From assembly GCF_035917275.1 (NCBI RefSeq), contig NZ_CP108509.1:1426001-1490000 (forward strand): a stretch of 64,000 nucleotides of DNA, given 5' to 3'. Positions within the stretch are counted from its first letter, which is position 1. Each line of letters opens with the position of its first letter. Both the position numbers and the translations under genes were made by a program. This document shows, one piece after another, positions 1 through 8,248 of the stretch. The notes beneath the pieces were generated by a model. It did no database searches. It saw only the letters and a program-made list of their open reading frames with translations, and had not been told where the DNA came from. Source of the stretch: Streptomyces sp. NBC_01237. GTDB lineage: Bacteria; Actinomycetota; Actinomycetes; Streptomycetales; Streptomycetaceae.

Positions 1-439
1 GCGCGTGATGCCCGTCGACGGTCTTCTTCACGCAATGGTCATACGGGCTGTACGAGCGCAGAGGACATTCGGCCGAGACGTGCCGGGCAGAACGAGGAAG
101 GCGTGAGACCGACACTTCGACGAACGATCTGTCGTGACCGTCATCGAACACCAACCGAGCGGACGGTGCGTGTGTTTCCGAAAGACCCGATCCGGATACA
201 TCTGAAACGCCCCCCTCCGGAAGCAGGGATCGCAGAGTATCCTTCATCAGATCCGCTGACACCGGCCTGCCCGAGGATCCATTCACCGTCATTGCGGAAA
301 TCATGGCGGCAGACAGCCCCAGCACCAACGCGACAGAAAGCGTGATCACTCGCCTTCCAGAACCCCACGCGGGCTTCTTCGACGTGTGTTCGGAAAGAAC
401 ACTTCGATCTTCGCGAGTCAAGAGAACCACCGAACTCAT
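1..439 (-). CDS. Membrane-anchored or secreted small protein, 3' end outside window
   Basis: An open minus-strand frame runs from an ATG at 439 to the window edge with no stop, so only the first 146 residues are visible. After a basic cytoplasmic segment of about 25 residues (SKKPAWGSGRR) there is one hydrophobic stretch, roughly residues 31-48 (VITLSVALVLGLSAAM), which fits a signal anchor or non-cleaved signal peptide. A hydrophilic exported domain follows with at least two cysteines (in AECPLRS and DHCVKK). Codon use is streptomycete. No family is recognised. No good ribosome site precedes the ATG itself, but it overlaps the stop of a nine-codon leader frame, so translation may be coupled. 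The call of a real gene is firm enough; its function is unknown. Confidence 0.6.
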   Translation of the reverse strand, partial: MSSVVLLTREDRSVLSEHTSKKPAWGSGRRVITLSVALVLGLSAAMISAMTVNGSSGRPVSADLMKDTLRSLLPEGGVSDVSGSGLSETHAPSARLVFDDGHDRSFVEVSVSRLPRSARHVSAECPLRSYSPYDHCVKKTVDGHHA

Positions 440-465
440 ATAGATGTCGGATGCAGAAATACCAT
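436..465 (-). promoter_or_regulatory. Possible nine-residue leader peptide with ribosome site in a hairpin loop
   Basis: On the minus strand AAGGAAA lies eight bases before an ATG that opens a nine-codon frame (MVFLHPTSI). Its TGA overlaps the ATG of the following membrane-anchored gene (ATATGAG). The ribosome site sits in the loop of the hairpin CCCGCG/CGCGGG (466-484), which could limit access. The main gene has no ribosome site of its own, which favours translational coupling. Seen directly; the regulatory role is inference. Confidence 0.3.
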
Positions 466-516
466 CCCGCGTTTCCTTCGCGGGAGAGCTGATCGGCGCT
501 CCCACGAAGCATGGGG

Positions 517-567
517 GGCCACCTGGTTACCGTCTCCCAAGCGGAACTACGAGGCAACCAGGTGGCC
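517..567. terminator. Inverted repeat, likely terminator
   Basis: GGCCACCTGGTT (517-528) and AACCAGGTGGCC (556-567) form a perfect 12-bp stem with a 27-base loop. It lies downstream of the inhibitor-like gene that ends at 642 on the minus strand, and upstream of the membrane-anchored gene. The long loop is unusual, so a regulatory palindrome is also possible. Confidence 0.5.
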
Positions 568-641
568 TTTCACGGCATCTTCGGAGACGTATCAGCCTGC
601 GCCTTCTGTTACGTCAGTCTGTTACGTCAGTCGCGTTTCTC

Positions 642-1016
642 TCAGCAGCCGTTCACATCGGCCCAGTTCACCCACATGAGAGGGCTGGAGGAGCTGAACG
701 GGCTCCCGACGTAGGACCAGGCACCGCCCTTCCAGAAGCGGTAGTTGACACCATGGTTGCGGTCATTGAAGCCGCACAGGTCCTTGCCCGTGTGGTTGAT
801 CACGGAGTTGACCGGCGTTCCGGTACTCAGGATGCTGTTGTACTTCGTCCACTTATCCCATTGCTGTCCACCGTAGTTCTGCTGTGAGTAGAGATATGCG
901 TAGTCGGCGCGTGCCGCGGATTCTGTGGCGTATGCCGGAACCGCCGTCACACCCGTGACAGCCACACCGGACAACGGGAGAACGGCGAGGGCGACAGCGG
1001 AAATCAGACGCTTCAT
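642..1016 (-). CDS. Secreted peptidase inhibitor I36 / beta-gamma crystallin-like protein
   Basis: A 124-residue preprotein. The ATG at 1016 is chosen because GAGAGGAA precedes it at good spacing and because a classical signal peptide begins there (MKRLISAVALAVLPLSG..., likely cleaved near AYA-TES, about residue 30). The mature part carries the short crystallin-like sequence YLYSQQNYGG followed by a paired-strand region (NSVINHTGKDLCGF) and two cysteines that could pair. The I36 family in Streptomyces includes the metalloprotease inhibitor SMPI; assignment rests on motif resemblance. A paralog with the same YSQQNYGG and NSVI signatures lies 298 bases upstream, so the two arose by tandem duplication. 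The target protease is unknown. Confidence 0.65.
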   Translation of the reverse strand: MKRLISAVALAVLPLSGVAVTGVTAVPAYATESAARADYAYLYSQQNYGGQQWDKWTKYNSILSTGTPVNSVINHTGKDLCGFNDRNHGVNYRFWKGGAWSYVGSPFSSSSPLMWVNWADVNGC

Positions 1017-1314
1017 GAGGTTCCTCTCTGGGTACGACGGAAGATTTGGTACGGACAATTCACCCCGGCGGACAAGGGCTCGCGATGTCCGCCGGGAGCG
1101 AAGAGGCCGCACCGATGTCAAACTCCTGGGCGGGGTGCGCGAAGTCGTCGCCGACTCAGGGCTGTCCTGTCAACCCTGGTGGATCAGCGCGCGGCGTCGG
1201 ATGCGGTGCATCGCAAGACGGACGTCCGCATAGGGGATGTACGCGGGCGTTCCGATAACGCCGCGAGGTGCCGTAGCTGACGCCGTACGCCCGCCAGGGA
1301 TTTTGGGAAAGCCC

Positions 1315-1743
1315 TCAGCATTCAAGGAAGAGCGGGGTTCCCGTGGGGTCGACTCCGATCCGGATGCCGCTCCAGGCCGACGCCCTCAGTGGGTTACCGT
1401 CCGTGAAAGGCGCCCCGACGTAGCTGTAGGAACCGTTCCGGAAGGCGTACTTCTGCTTTCCGTCCCTACTGATGCCGCAGAGCTTCCCCCCACCGTTGTA
1501 GATGACGGAGTTGACGGCTGTCGGGTAGGCCTGGATCTCCTTCAGGTTGCAGTCGTGGAAGAACTGGGTTCCGCCGTAGTTCTGCTGCGAGTAGAGCCAG
1601 GCGTGCGAACACGCAGCCGTGCCGGCCGAGGCATTCTCCGACCCGGACGCCGCCGAAGCGGGCCCCGCAGAGAGAAGCGGAGCCGCTACGCCGGCCATCG
1701 CGGTCAGGCACACGGCAGCCACGGCCGAAGCGATCTTTTTCAT
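1315..1743 (-). CDS. Secreted peptidase inhibitor I36 / beta-gamma crystallin-like protein, paralog
   Basis: A 142-residue preprotein with AAGGAG six bases before the ATG at 1743. The signal peptide (MKKIASAVAAVCLTAMAG...) probably ends after ASA near residue 34. The mature domain repeats the signature of the downstream gene, WLYSQQNYGG, then NSVIYNGGGKLCGI and SYVGAPF, and has four cysteines rather than two. The extra pair flanks the crystallin-like unit (AACSHAW and FHDCNLK). It ends with an exposed C-terminal cysteine (FLEC), as the paralog does (VNGC). Extracellular inhibition of a metallopeptidase is the family-level expectation; this is not shown by the sequence. Confidence 0.65.
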   Translation of the reverse strand: MKKIASAVAAVCLTAMAGVAAPLLSAGPASAASGSENASAGTAACSHAWLYSQQNYGGTQFFHDCNLKEIQAYPTAVNSVIYNGGGKLCGISRDGKQKYAFRNGSYSYVGAPFTDGNPLRASAWSGIRIGVDPTGTPLFLEC

Positions 1744-1900
1744 AGACTCTTCTCCTTCAAAGACGGATGACGATGCAGAACGGATGCGCGGTGCCACCGG
1801 GGCGAACCGGACGAGGAAGAGGGAAGTGCCCTCCGAGTGGGGCGCGGCAGTCGAACAGGCCGCGAGCCGGCAAGCCCCATGCCGTCACTGACGAACCTTC

Positions 1901-1921
1901 AGTGTGACACGTTGTCACACT
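1901..1921. promoter_or_regulatory. 21-bp palindromic operator candidate
   Basis: Arms AGTGTGACA (1901-1909) and TGTCACACT (1913-1921) are perfect 9-bp inverted repeats around CGT. The site lies upstream of the second inhibitor-like gene (start 1743, minus) and behind the LAL regulator gene. It resembles a Crp/GlxR half-site pair (TGTGA/TCACA), but the spacer is 7 rather than 6. The bound factor is unknown. Confidence 0.5.
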
Positions 1922-2038
1922 CTACATACGGAGGCAGGGCGGCGCTAGTGTCAACAGTGGTTTTGGCGCGTACTCCGCGGAACCGACGCGCGAGGTGTCC
2001 ACCGCGGGCGAGCTCATCGGGTGGTGAACTGTCGGCCG

Positions 2039-4798
2039 TCAGGCGCGGGCCAGCGCTCCGCGCAGCTTGTTCCGCGAGTTGACCTCAAGCTTGGTGAACA
2101 CCTTGTGGAGATGCCATTCCACCGTGCGAGGGCTGATGAACAGCTCGGCACCTATCTCGGAGTTCGTCCGTCCATCGGCGGCCAGTCGGGCGATCTGGGC
2201 TTCCTGCGTGGTGAGAGCCTCACGTATGTCGGCCGCGCGCTGCCGTACCGACTCGCCGGTGGCCAGGAGTTCGCGACGGGCGCGCTCGGCAAAGGCACGT
2301 GCTCCGAAACCGTGCAACATGTCGTAGGCGGTGCGCAGTTGCTCGCGCGCTTCGAAGCGCCGGTTCTCGCGACGAAGCCACTCGCCGTACACCAGGTGGG
2401 TGCGAGCGAGGTGGACGGCGACCCGGCTGCGCTCAAGGCGCTCGATGGCCTCGCGGTACAGCAGGTCGGCGGTCCGGCCGTCGCAGAGCAGCGCTCTCGA
2501 CCGGGCCAGAACGCCCAGGGCCCAGTCCGTGCCACCGGCGTCGGCCTGTTCTTCGAGCCGGCGCAGGGCGGTCGCGGCCGCATCGGGGGCATCACTGCGC
2601 GCACCCGCCTCGACGAGCTCGACGAGGGAGAACCCGACGACCGCCAGATCCTCGTACTCCCCCGCCCGTTCGGCACTGGCCAGGGCGTCCTGGTACCGGC
2701 CGAGGCCGTTGTACAGCACCGCGAGCAGATAGTGGGACAAGCCGATCGCTCGCCCCTCCCCCCAGGCGGCCGCGTCTCGGGCTCCGGCCCGGATCAGGTC
2801 CGATGCCTGGGCCTCACCGCGCCAGGCGACGAGCAGGAGCGAGGGGTACCCGAGGGGCGAATTGCCGGTCACCTCCGTGATGTTGTCGGACTCGTTGATC
2901 AACGCCGAGGCGAGGTCGAACTCTCCAGCGTGTACATGAACGGCGGCCCGGTAGGCGAGGGCCAGGGGAAGGAAATTGAGCGCGCCGGTCTCCCTGGCCG
3001 CCCGGACCGCATGCGTGGTCAGTTCGTGCCAGGCCTCGTCGTCCCACATTTCGCCGGCGACCAGCCACGTCAGCCAGAGCCAGCGCATGGCGTCGTCCCC
3101 GTCGCGCCCGGCGGCTCGCCGGAACGCCCGCAGCGCGGGCTTCAACGACGACGCACCGTTGACGTAGCCTTCGGCGAACCGCGTCGCCAGTCCGTCGAGA
3201 AGCAGGTCCGCCAGCCGCGGGGGTCGCGGTCCGCGCGGTGCGGCGCGGGCGGCGTCGGCCACCTCCCGCACTCCGATGCGCCCGTTGAGGCGACCGGCGA
3301 AGACCGCTGCTCCGACTGCTTCGAGGTACGCCTCACCCGCCTGTCCGTCGTCGATCCGTTCCAGTCGGCGGGCCGCGTCGAGCAGCAGTGGCAGAGCCTC
3401 ACCGCCGCGCCTGCGCGCGAAGACGATCTGGGCGCGGAGCCGGGCCAGCCGCGTGTGCTGGGCCTCGTCCAGCGGGCCCATCTCCGCGGCGGCGAGAAGT
3501 TCGAGCGCCGCGTCGGGAGCCCCGGCATCGAAGGTGGCCTGCGCCGCGGCCGCCGCCCTCGTTCCGCGTACGGCCGGATCCGGCGTCAGCTCGGTCGCAC
3601 GTCGCAGGAACGCGGCCGCCGCCGCGATACCGCCGCGGGCCTGGGCCCGGCCGGCCGACCGTTCCAGCTCGCCCGCCACGGCCTCGTCGGGTTCGACCGC
3701 CGCGTGGGCACGATGCCAGGCTCGCCGATCGGAGTCGAACTCGGGAGCGGTCGCCTCGGCCAGCGCACGATGCACGTCCCGGCGTTCCCCGGGGTCGGCC
3801 GCGCGATAGGCCGCCGAGCGCACCAGCGGGTGGCGGAACCGCACCCGCGCACCGAACTCGATCAGCCCCGCCGCCTCGGCCGCCCCTGCGGCGTCCGCCC
3901 CGATGTCGAGCCGCTCGGCCACCCGCCGCAACAACGGCACGTCCCCCACGGGCTCGGCGGCAGCGGCCAGCAGCAGCCGCCGCGTCGCATCCGGCAGCGA
4001 CCCGATTCGCCGCAGGAAACGCTGCTCGATCCGACTCGCCAGCGGCCTCGCGTCCGGCCGCCCGAACCCGCCGGCCAGCTCTGCCGCAGTCAGCCCGCGC
4101 GTCAATTCCAGTAGAGCCAGCGGGTTGCCGCGGGTCTCGGCGACGATCCGGTCGCGGACGCGTTCGTCCAGCCGCCCAGGGACCACCGAGTCCAGAAGCG
4201 CACGCGCGTCGTCGTCGCGCAGCCCCCGTACCACGAGCTCCCTCAGCGCCACCAACGGCTCAGCACCCGCGGCACGTGTCGACGCACGCACCGCGAACAC
4301 CAACGCCACCCGCTCCGCGAGCAGCCGACGCGCGACGAAGGCCAGTGTCTGCGCGGAGACCAGATCGAGCCACTGGGCGTCGTCCACCACACAGACGATC
4401 GGCTGCTCCTCCGCCTCCTCGGCCAGCAGGCTGAGCACCGCCAGCCCGACCATGAAACGGTCCGGCGCGCTGCCCTCACTCAGACCGAACGCGATGGCCA
4501 AGGCAGCACGCTGAGGGCCGGGAAGCCGATCGAGGTGCCCCATCATCGGCATGCACAGCTGGTGCAACCCGGCGAACGCCAGCTCCATCTCGGACTCGAC
4601 GCCGGCAGCCCGCAGGATCTGGCATCCTGCCGCGCTGCCGACCAGGTACTCCATCAACGCGGACTTGCCGACCCCGGGCTCGCCGCGCAGCACCAGTACC
4701 TGGCTCCTACCCGCCCTGGCGCCGGCGACCACCTGATCCAGCGCCCCGCACTCGCCACGCCGACCACGCAGCCCGCGCCGAGGAGCGCTGCTCGACAT
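2039..4798 (-). CDS. LuxR-family LAL transcriptional regulator with AAA-type ATPase domain
   Basis: A 919-residue protein of the large ATP-binding LuxR family. The Walker A motif GEPGVGKS is at residues 39-46 and Walker B (VCVVDD) near 135-140. A long helical TPR-like middle follows, then a C-terminal LuxR helix-turn-helix (LTTQEAQIARLAADG and SPRTVEWHLHKVFTKL) in the last 60 residues. Length and order match the family norm of about 900-1000 residues. LAL proteins are cytoplasmic activators, often acting in polyketide or sugar regulons, with ATP binding and TPR ligand or partner sensing. No obvious biosynthetic target lies next to it. The gene stands alone, reading away from the truncated sigma factor. 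The target genes are not predictable from the context. Confidence 0.9.
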   Translation of the reverse strand: MSSSAPRRGLRGRRGECGALDQVVAGARAGRSQVLVLRGEPGVGKSALMEYLVGSAAGCQILRAAGVESEMELAFAGLHQLCMPMMGHLDRLPGPQRAALAIAFGLSEGSAPDRFMVGLAVLSLLAEEAEEQPIVCVVDDAQWLDLVSAQTLAFVARRLLAERVALVFAVRASTRAAGAEPLVALRELVVRGLRDDDARALLDSVVPGRLDERVRDRIVAETRGNPLALLELTRGLTAAELAGGFGRPDARPLASRIEQRFLRRIGSLPDATRRLLLAAAAEPVGDVPLLRRVAERLDIGADAAGAAEAAGLIEFGARVRFRHPLVRSAAYRAADPGERRDVHRALAEATAPEFDSDRRAWHRAHAAVEPDEAVAGELERSAGRAQARGGIAAAAAFLRRATELTPDPAVRGTRAAAAAQATFDAGAPDAALELLAAAEMGPLDEAQHTRLARLRAQIVFARRRGGEALPLLLDAARRLERIDDGQAGEAYLEAVGAAVFAGRLNGRIGVREVADAARAAPRGPRPPRLADLLLDGLATRFAEGYVNGASSLKPALRAFRRAAGRDGDDAMRWLWLTWLVAGEMWDDEAWHELTTHAVRAARETGALNFLPLALAYRAAVHVHAGEFDLASALINESDNITEVTGNSPLGYPSLLLVAWRGEAQASDLIRAGARDAAAWGEGRAIGLSHYLLAVLYNGLGRYQDALASAERAGEYEDLAVVGFSLVELVEAGARSDAPDAAATALRRLEEQADAGGTDWALGVLARSRALLCDGRTADLLYREAIERLERSRVAVHLARTHLVYGEWLRRENRRFEAREQLRTAYDMLHGFGARAFAERARRELLATGESVRQRAADIREALTTQEAQIARLAADGRTNSEIGAELFISPRTVEWHLHKVFTKLEVNSRNKLRGALARA

Positions 4799-4962
4799 CC
4801 ACCACCACCGCGCAGGTCAAAGGGCCGGACCCTGATCAACTCGGGTCGTCCTCATCATGCACCAGTGCCCGCAGCACGGGCAATCAGCCGGGCAGCCACG
4901 ACCGGAGCCCGGCCGAGGCCCCGTCAACTGCCGTCGGCGGCACGGCCTGTTCCCGGGGATCA

Positions 4963-5658
4963 TCAGGGTTGCGGCAGGGGGCCAAGTCCCTGGAGCAGGT
5001 CGATGAGGTGCGCCATGTCGCCGCCTCGCGCCGCGTCGAGGAAGGCTTCGAGCAGCCCGTCCCGCTCCGCCGGATCGACGGGGTTGTGCCGTTGCCCGGC
5101 GAGATGCCTGCGCGCGCGGGACGCCCGTTGCCGCGCGTTGGCCTCGCTGAGCCCGAGCACTTCGGCGATCTCACGGAACGGGTACCCGAATGCCTCGCGG
5201 AGTACGTACACGGCCCGTTCGACGGGGGACAGCCGTTCCATCATGAGCCGGACCGCGGACTGAAGCGCCTCGCCGCGTTCGGCCTCCGACGCCGGATCGG
5301 CGGATGCGAGCTCGCGTTCCGGACTCCATCCGCAGGCACTGACCTCACGACGGGCGCGCGCCGAGGTTGCCACGTTGAGCGCGGTCCGGGTGGTGACGGT
5401 CACGAGAAACGCGACCCGGTCCCGCACCTGTGCCGGGTCCGCCCCCTGCCAGCGAATCCACACGTCCTGAACGACATCCTCGGCGTCGGCGGCGCGACCC
5501 AGCGTCCGGTAGGCGATCCCGAACAGCCGGGAACGGACACTCTCGAAGTCCACCGCCGCTTCAGGCCCGGGGCGGACGGCTGTCGTCGTTGCGTTCCAGG
5601 TCGCACCCGCGCTCGACGAGCCTGAATCCCACACGATGTCAACGCTGGTCATGTACAT
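4963..5658 (-). CDS. ECF41-type RNA polymerase sigma factor lacking its C-terminal domain
   Basis: The ATG at 5658 gives 231 residues; a longer frame upstream is low-complexity and unlike the family. Region 2 (RLFGIAYRTLGRAADAEDVV, then QDVWIRW) and region 4 (MERLSPVERAVYVLREAFGY, EVLGLSEANARQRASRARRH) are intact and close to the complete ECF41 factor at 7191. The product stops at LIDLLQGLGPLPQP, exactly where ECF41 factors normally begin their SnoaL-like domain with the DGGG motif. That domain is known to modulate ECF41 activity. No SnoaL-like sequence was found in other frames downstream, so it appears deleted rather than frameshifted. It may be inactive, deregulated, or a competitor of its intact neighbour. 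Confidence 0.75.
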   Translation of the reverse strand: MYMTSVDIVWDSGSSSAGATWNATTTAVRPGPEAAVDFESVRSRLFGIAYRTLGRAADAEDVVQDVWIRWQGADPAQVRDRVAFLVTVTTRTALNVATSARARREVSACGWSPERELASADPASEAERGEALQSAVRLMMERLSPVERAVYVLREAFGYPFREIAEVLGLSEANARQRASRARRHLAGQRHNPVDPAERDGLLEAFLDAARGGDMAHLIDLLQGLGPLPQP

Positions 5659-6268
5659 GGCGATTTCCCCTACTCCCGGTGGTCCGGACCGCCGGGACCG
5701 GCTCATCGTGCGCCAAGGGCCCGGCTCGGTGACCCAGCCACCGTCGTCCGGGGCGGGTACCCGTCGCACCCGTGGAAACCCCGGTGTACCCCCTGGCGAA
5801 GCCCCGGGGTCCGTCCCGGGAAGCCCGCACTCCGGACAGTTCGATGTTCCTGGAACAGGACGAGGCCCCGGCCCACGCCTCCGTCGTCCGTAGTCCGTCG
5901 TCCGTCGTCCGTCGATTGGAAGGCGCGGGGCCGGTCCGCCGCGGTGGGCGCGTCCGCTCCGGCGTGTGCGCCACGGACTCGTGCCGTCGCATGAGGGCTC
6001 TCGACCGTACCGTCTGAGATGACATTCAGACACACTGTGTTGAGACAATGTGGTTCCTGCCCGGCGCAGGGGTTGTGGCGGTCCCGGTCAGGCCGCCATG
6101 GAGGCGCGACACCGGGTCACCGAACCGCGTGCATCTTGCCGATTCCGTCTGACGCCGCTTCGCTCAGCACCTTGAGGTGACGGTTCGGAGTGGACCCGAC
6201 AACAGCGGACACGCGCCCGGAGGCGGAGCGGACACGCGTCAAATATGCTGCAGGTCACATCGTCTGTC
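5659..6268. other. 610-base stretch without a convincing gene
   Basis: Several frames are open here, but none has a ribosome site or family resemblance. The only structure noted is a short heptanucleotide tandem repeat at 5881-5915. The right end is the promoter region of the carboxymuconolactone decarboxylase-like gene. Confidence 0.5.
5881..5915. repeat. Five-unit heptanucleotide tandem repeat (CCGTCGT)
   Basis: Units read CCGTCGT, CCGTAGT, CCGTCGT, CCGTCGT and CCGTCGA. It lies upstream of the truncated sigma factor in non-coding sequence. No role is evident. Confidence 0.7.
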
Positions 6269-6295
6269 TGTCACAGTTCGCCGGCCGGCCCGGTC
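6269..6295 (+). promoter_or_regulatory. ECF41-type promoter upstream of CMD-family gene
   Basis: TGTCACA (6269-6275), 16 bases, then GGTC (6292-6295). The reported ECF41 consensus is TGTCACA at -35 and CGTC at -10. The same TGTCACA-N14-CCGGTC string occurs before the epimerase gene. The expected start point is close to 6302, about 30 bases before the ATG at 6333. Confidence 0.75.
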
Positions 6296-6332
6296 AATAG
6301 TGTGAATCCGCACTACGGCGAGGGAGCACACC

Positions 6333-6806
6333 ATGGATGCACGTCTCAACTACTTCGGCAATGCGCTCGGGGCCAAGGTTCTGAAGCACATCAACTCGGC
6401 CAACAAGGTGGTTTCGGCCTCAACGTTGCCGCACACGACACAGGAGCTGGTGAAGATCCGCGCGAGCCAGATCAACGGCTGCGGCTTCTGTACCGACATG
6501 CACACCAAGGATGCCGCCCACGCGGGCGAGTCCGTTCAGCGACTCAACCTGGTGGCGGCCTGGCGGGAGGCCACGGTCTTCACCGACGCCGAACGTGCGG
6601 CGCTGGAGCTGACGGAACAGGGCACCCGGCTCGCCGACGCCGCCGGCGGGGTCACCGACGACGTCTGGGCGAACGCTGCCGAGCACTTCGACGAGGACCA
6701 ACTGGCCGCACTGGTATCCCTCATCGCCGTCATCAACGCCTACAACCGCATCAACGTCATCAACCAGCAGCCCGCTGGGAGCTATCAGCCCGGCCAGTTC
6801 GGCTGA
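6333..6806 (+). CDS. Carboxymuconolactone decarboxylase / AhpD-family protein
   Basis: 157 residues preceded by GAGGGAGCACACC. The AhpD-type active-site stretch INGCGFCTDMH carries the CxxC pair and the downstream histidine seen in alkylhydroperoxidase-like members, followed by KDAAHAGES. Members with this motif act as thiol peroxidases or decarboxylases; the presence of CxxC favours a redox role here. The gene sits beside an ECF41 sigma factor and carries its predicted promoter, which is the classic conserved context of ECF41 (carboxymuconolactone decarboxylases, oxidoreductases or epimerases). The likely job is detoxification or redox defence under that sigma factor. The substrate is unknown. 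Confidence 0.85.
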   Translation: MDARLNYFGNALGAKVLKHINSANKVVSASTLPHTTQELVKIRASQINGCGFCTDMHTKDAAHAGESVQRLNLVAAWREATVFTDAERAALELTEQGTRLADAAGGVTDDVWANAAEHFDEDQLAALVSLIAVINAYNRINVINQQPAGSYQPGQFG

Positions 6807-6809
6807 GCC

Positions 6810-6837
6810 GCCCGGCTGGGTTCGTCATGAGCCGGGC
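6810..6837. terminator. Hairpin after CMD-family gene
   Basis: GCCCGGCT (6810-6817) and AGCCGGGC (6830-6837) form a perfect 8-bp stem with a 12-base loop, immediately after the stop at 6806. There is no T-run, as is usual for streptomycete terminators. Confidence 0.5.
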
Positions 6838-6883
6838 ACCCCGTCGGTGCCCGGTCGCGTTCCCGTGACTGTTCATCAGTGCT

Positions 6884-6910
6884 GACCGGGCAGGGTACGG
6901 ATCTGTGACA
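6884..6910 (-). promoter_or_regulatory. ECF41-type promoter in reverse orientation
   Basis: On the minus strand TGTCACA (6910-6904), 16 bases, then GGTC (6887-6884), the same string as the two forward copies. It points into the 3' end of the CMD-family gene, where no minus-strand gene is credible. It would therefore give an antisense or short untranslated transcript. Confidence 0.5.
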
Positions 6911-7190
6911 TGTACGGCGGTCCGCGGACAGATTCATGCGATGTCACAACGGTGGCGCCAACGCTGTTCTCGGTGTGGTGAGTGGCCGGCATCACCGTCA
7001 CGAAGGCATCCGCCGGGTTGCCGGCCCCTCGACAGGAAGAGATCCGGATGAGAGGTGCTGTTGCGCACCGGCTTGTCCGCGCCGGCGCCGCTCTCGCCAG
7101 GCCTGATCCGGGTCGGCCCGGTTGAACGGACGCCCCGCTCCGCTCCGCCGGTTTGTAGCATGAGGATGCTCAGACCGGAAAGGACCGACC

Positions 7191-8087
7191 ATGCACGCTG
7201 GCGACGACGGTGCCTCCCTCGACCGGGCGGCGAAGGACTTCCTCGCAGTGCGCCCACAACTGTTCGGCATCGCCTACCGCGTGCTGGGCAGCGCGGTGGA
7301 GGCCGAGGACATCGTGCAGGACGCCTGGCTGCGCTGGCAGGGGGCCGACCGAGCGCAAGTCCTTGAGCCGTCGGCCTTCCTGACCACGGTCACCACGCGT
7401 CTGGCCATCAACTTCGCCCAGTCCGCCCGGGTACGGAGGGAGTCGTACGTGGGTCCGTGGCTGCCCGAACCGGTCAACACCAGTCTGGACCCGCAGGTGG
7501 GGGCGGAGCGGGCCGAGGCCCTGGAACTGGCGGTCCTGCTGCTCCTCGAGAAGCTGAACCCGGTGGAACGGGCCGCCTACGTCCTGCGCGAGGCCTTCGA
7601 GTACCCCTACCGGCTGGTCGCGCACATCCTGGAGACGACCGAACCCCACACCCGCCAGCTGGTCAGCCGGGCCCGCAAGCACCTGGCCGCCGAGCGCAGG
7701 GAGCAGGTCAGCTCCGCCGACCACCGGCGCCTGCTCGAGGTGTTCCTGGACGCCGCACGGACCGGGAATCTGACGGTGCTCGAACAGGTCCTCGCCGCAG
7801 ACGTCGTCAGCTACTCCGACGGTGGTGGAGTACGCGGCGCTTCGAGGATCCCGGTCGTCGGACGTACGCACGTCTCCAAGTACCTCGTGGCGTTCGCGCC
7901 GCGCTTCTGGCCCCGGGCGCAGCTGCGGTGGGCGGAGGCCAACGGACGGCCGGTCCTGCTCGTCTCCTCCGCCGAAAACACCGTGGCCCTGCTGTCCGTG
8001 GACGTGTCCGCGGAGGGGATCGACCGGATCATGTGGGTCATGAATCCAGCCAAGTTGTCACCCTATGTGGCGTCCTTGCACGGCTGA
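7191..8087 (+). CDS. ECF41-family RNA polymerase sigma factor (SigJ-like) with SnoaL-like C-terminal domain
   Basis: 298 residues, with GGAAAGGACCGACC before the ATG. Region 2 begins at RPQLFGIAYRVLGSAVEAED and region 4 at LLEKLNPVERAAYVLREAFE. The C-terminal domain opens with SYSDGGGVRGASRIPVVGR, the DGGG signature of ECF41. The fused SnoaL/NTF2-like domain serves in place of an anti-sigma factor and is known to tune activity. The flanking CMD and epimerase genes each carry a matching promoter. The gene's own upstream region has one TGTCACA (6942-6948) but no -10 partner, so autoregulation is not evident. Confidence 0.92.
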   Translation: MHAGDDGASLDRAAKDFLAVRPQLFGIAYRVLGSAVEAEDIVQDAWLRWQGADRAQVLEPSAFLTTVTTRLAINFAQSARVRRESYVGPWLPEPVNTSLDPQVGAERAEALELAVLLLLEKLNPVERAAYVLREAFEYPYRLVAHILETTEPHTRQLVSRARKHLAAERREQVSSADHRRLLEVFLDAARTGNLTVLEQVLAADVVSYSDGGGVRGASRIPVVGRTHVSKYLVAFAPRFWPRAQLRWAEANGRPVLLVSSAENTVALLSVDVSAEGIDRIMWVMNPAKLSPYVASLHG

Positions 8088-8248
8088 ACGCTCGTCCCGG
8101 CGTCTCGACAGCCGAGTCGTGGCCGTGCAGGTGTCGCAGGAGCGGCGGCTCGTCGCTCATCCAGCCATCCGGATACGGACTTCGGCCGAGCGGAGGCTGG
8201 GGCCGCCGGCCTGACGAGAAGAAAAGTTCAGAGATTCTTCCGGGTGCC

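Noticed and set aside
1903..1919. Crp/GlxR-type site
   Set aside because: The TGTGA and TCACA half-sites are separated by 7 rather than 6 bases, so it is recorded only as an unassigned palindrome.
2021..4114. A 697-codon open frame opposite the LAL gene
   Set aside because: Shadow of a well-supported regulator; no motifs.
6942..6948. Further TGTCACA upstream of the ECF41 gene
   Set aside because: No GGTC or CGTC at 16-base spacing (TGTT is found), so no autoregulatory promoter is claimed.
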